Assembly: GCF_018704065.1 (NCBI RefSeq)
Contig: NZ_JAGUQP010000020.1
Coordinates: 1-55,875 of the forward strand
Reading direction: 5' to 3'
DNA: 55,875 bases
Source of the DNA: Desulfovulcanus ferrireducens
GTDB lineage: Bacteria; Desulfobacterota; Desulfovibrionia; Desulfovibrionales; Desulfonatronovibrionaceae
Below, piece after piece: positions 55,711 to 55,875 of this stretch (the first letter of the stretch is position 1; each line of letters opens with the position of its first letter). Position numbers and translations under genes: made by a program. Under the pieces are notes generated by a model. It saw only the letters and a program-made list of their open reading frames with translations. It made no database searches and had not been told where the DNA came from.

Positions 55711-55875
55711 TTATTGAGCCTGTGGCCGAACCTTTTTATCAACTTAATTTACTCAACTTTCTCGTATGTTTACATCACCTGTTTTCAAATTTAAGAGATA
55801 AAGAAATAAGAATTTAGGCGTGACAGACCGTTCAACTTTCTGGTGCATCAAGACACCGTAACTCAGCTTTTGGTC
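55711..55875. other. Non-coding end of the window
   Basis: No gene seen. A short match to repeat family 2 (GAGCCTGTGGCCGAACC at 55716-55732) lies right after the ABC-F stop. Confidence 0.5.

Overview
The window reads as a low-GC (about 40 %) deltaproteobacterial chromosome segment, most like a Desulfovibrionales / Desulfohalobiaceae-type sulfate reducer. This is an inference from gene content: a chemotaxis operon with STAS and CheX-type partners, split glycine decarboxylase (GcvPA/GcvPB), a MucR/Ros-type regulator, a ThiD-ThiN fusion, an EnvC-CtpA-divergent-deacetylase operon and a LivKHMGF transporter. No rRNA, plasmid or complete insertion sequence is present.

Layout. 0.4-9.0 kb: a chemotaxis operon (soluble receptor-like protein, STAS protein, CheY, CheA, CheR, membrane receptor with a periplasmic zinc-binding-like domain, CheW) closed by a strong terminator. 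9.25-12.7 kb: an AT-rich three-gene cassette (GGDEF-EAL protein, small unknown protein, double KaiC-like ATPase) whose base and codon use differ from its neighbours. 13.1-16.7 kb: glnS, thiDN and a small unknown gene. 16.9-22.4 kb, minus strand: an envelope operon (EnvC-like activator, CtpA protease, divergent polysaccharide deacetylase) continuing into ndk and proC. 23.1-27.1 kb: an HDOD/histidine kinase/receiver hybrid overlapping by one base with a MinD/FlhG-type ATPase that carries a degenerate receiver-like tail. 27.6-36.3 kb, minus strand: TrmN6-like methyltransferase, DUF1015, MurJ and a branched-chain amino-acid ABC transporter. 36.3-43.8 kb: an eroded accessory region with IS21 istB, ParA and CheY remnants, an intact chemoreceptor, a NERD protein, other gene fragments, two putative group II intron 3' ends and two unknown membrane proteins. 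43.8-55.9 kb: MucR-like regulator, tRNA-Arg(CCG), ubiX, a UPF0173 hydrolase, cheX, the gcvH-gcvPA-gcvPB-lpd-maf-pgpA operon, a CgeB-like glycosyltransferase and an ABC-F ATPase.

How it works together. Chemotaxis dominates: CheA/CheW/CheY signalling, CheR methylation and CheX phosphatase are all present. Two receptor-like proteins (370-2166 and 37876-39372) carry a CheZ-like D-x3-Q motif and an acidic tail ending in ELF, suggesting receptors with a built-in CheY-P phosphatase or CheY tether; this is my leading candidate for something undescribed. The second candidate is the c-di-GMP / KaiC-like cassette, whose last two genes are coupled through an ATGA overlap. Between genes there are several dispersed repeat families. 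One forms the last codons and stop of proC, and a short-repeat tract lies at the start of the TrmN6-like gene, forcing a TTG start. Starts were moved to the codon with the better Shine-Dalgarno site where one was visible.
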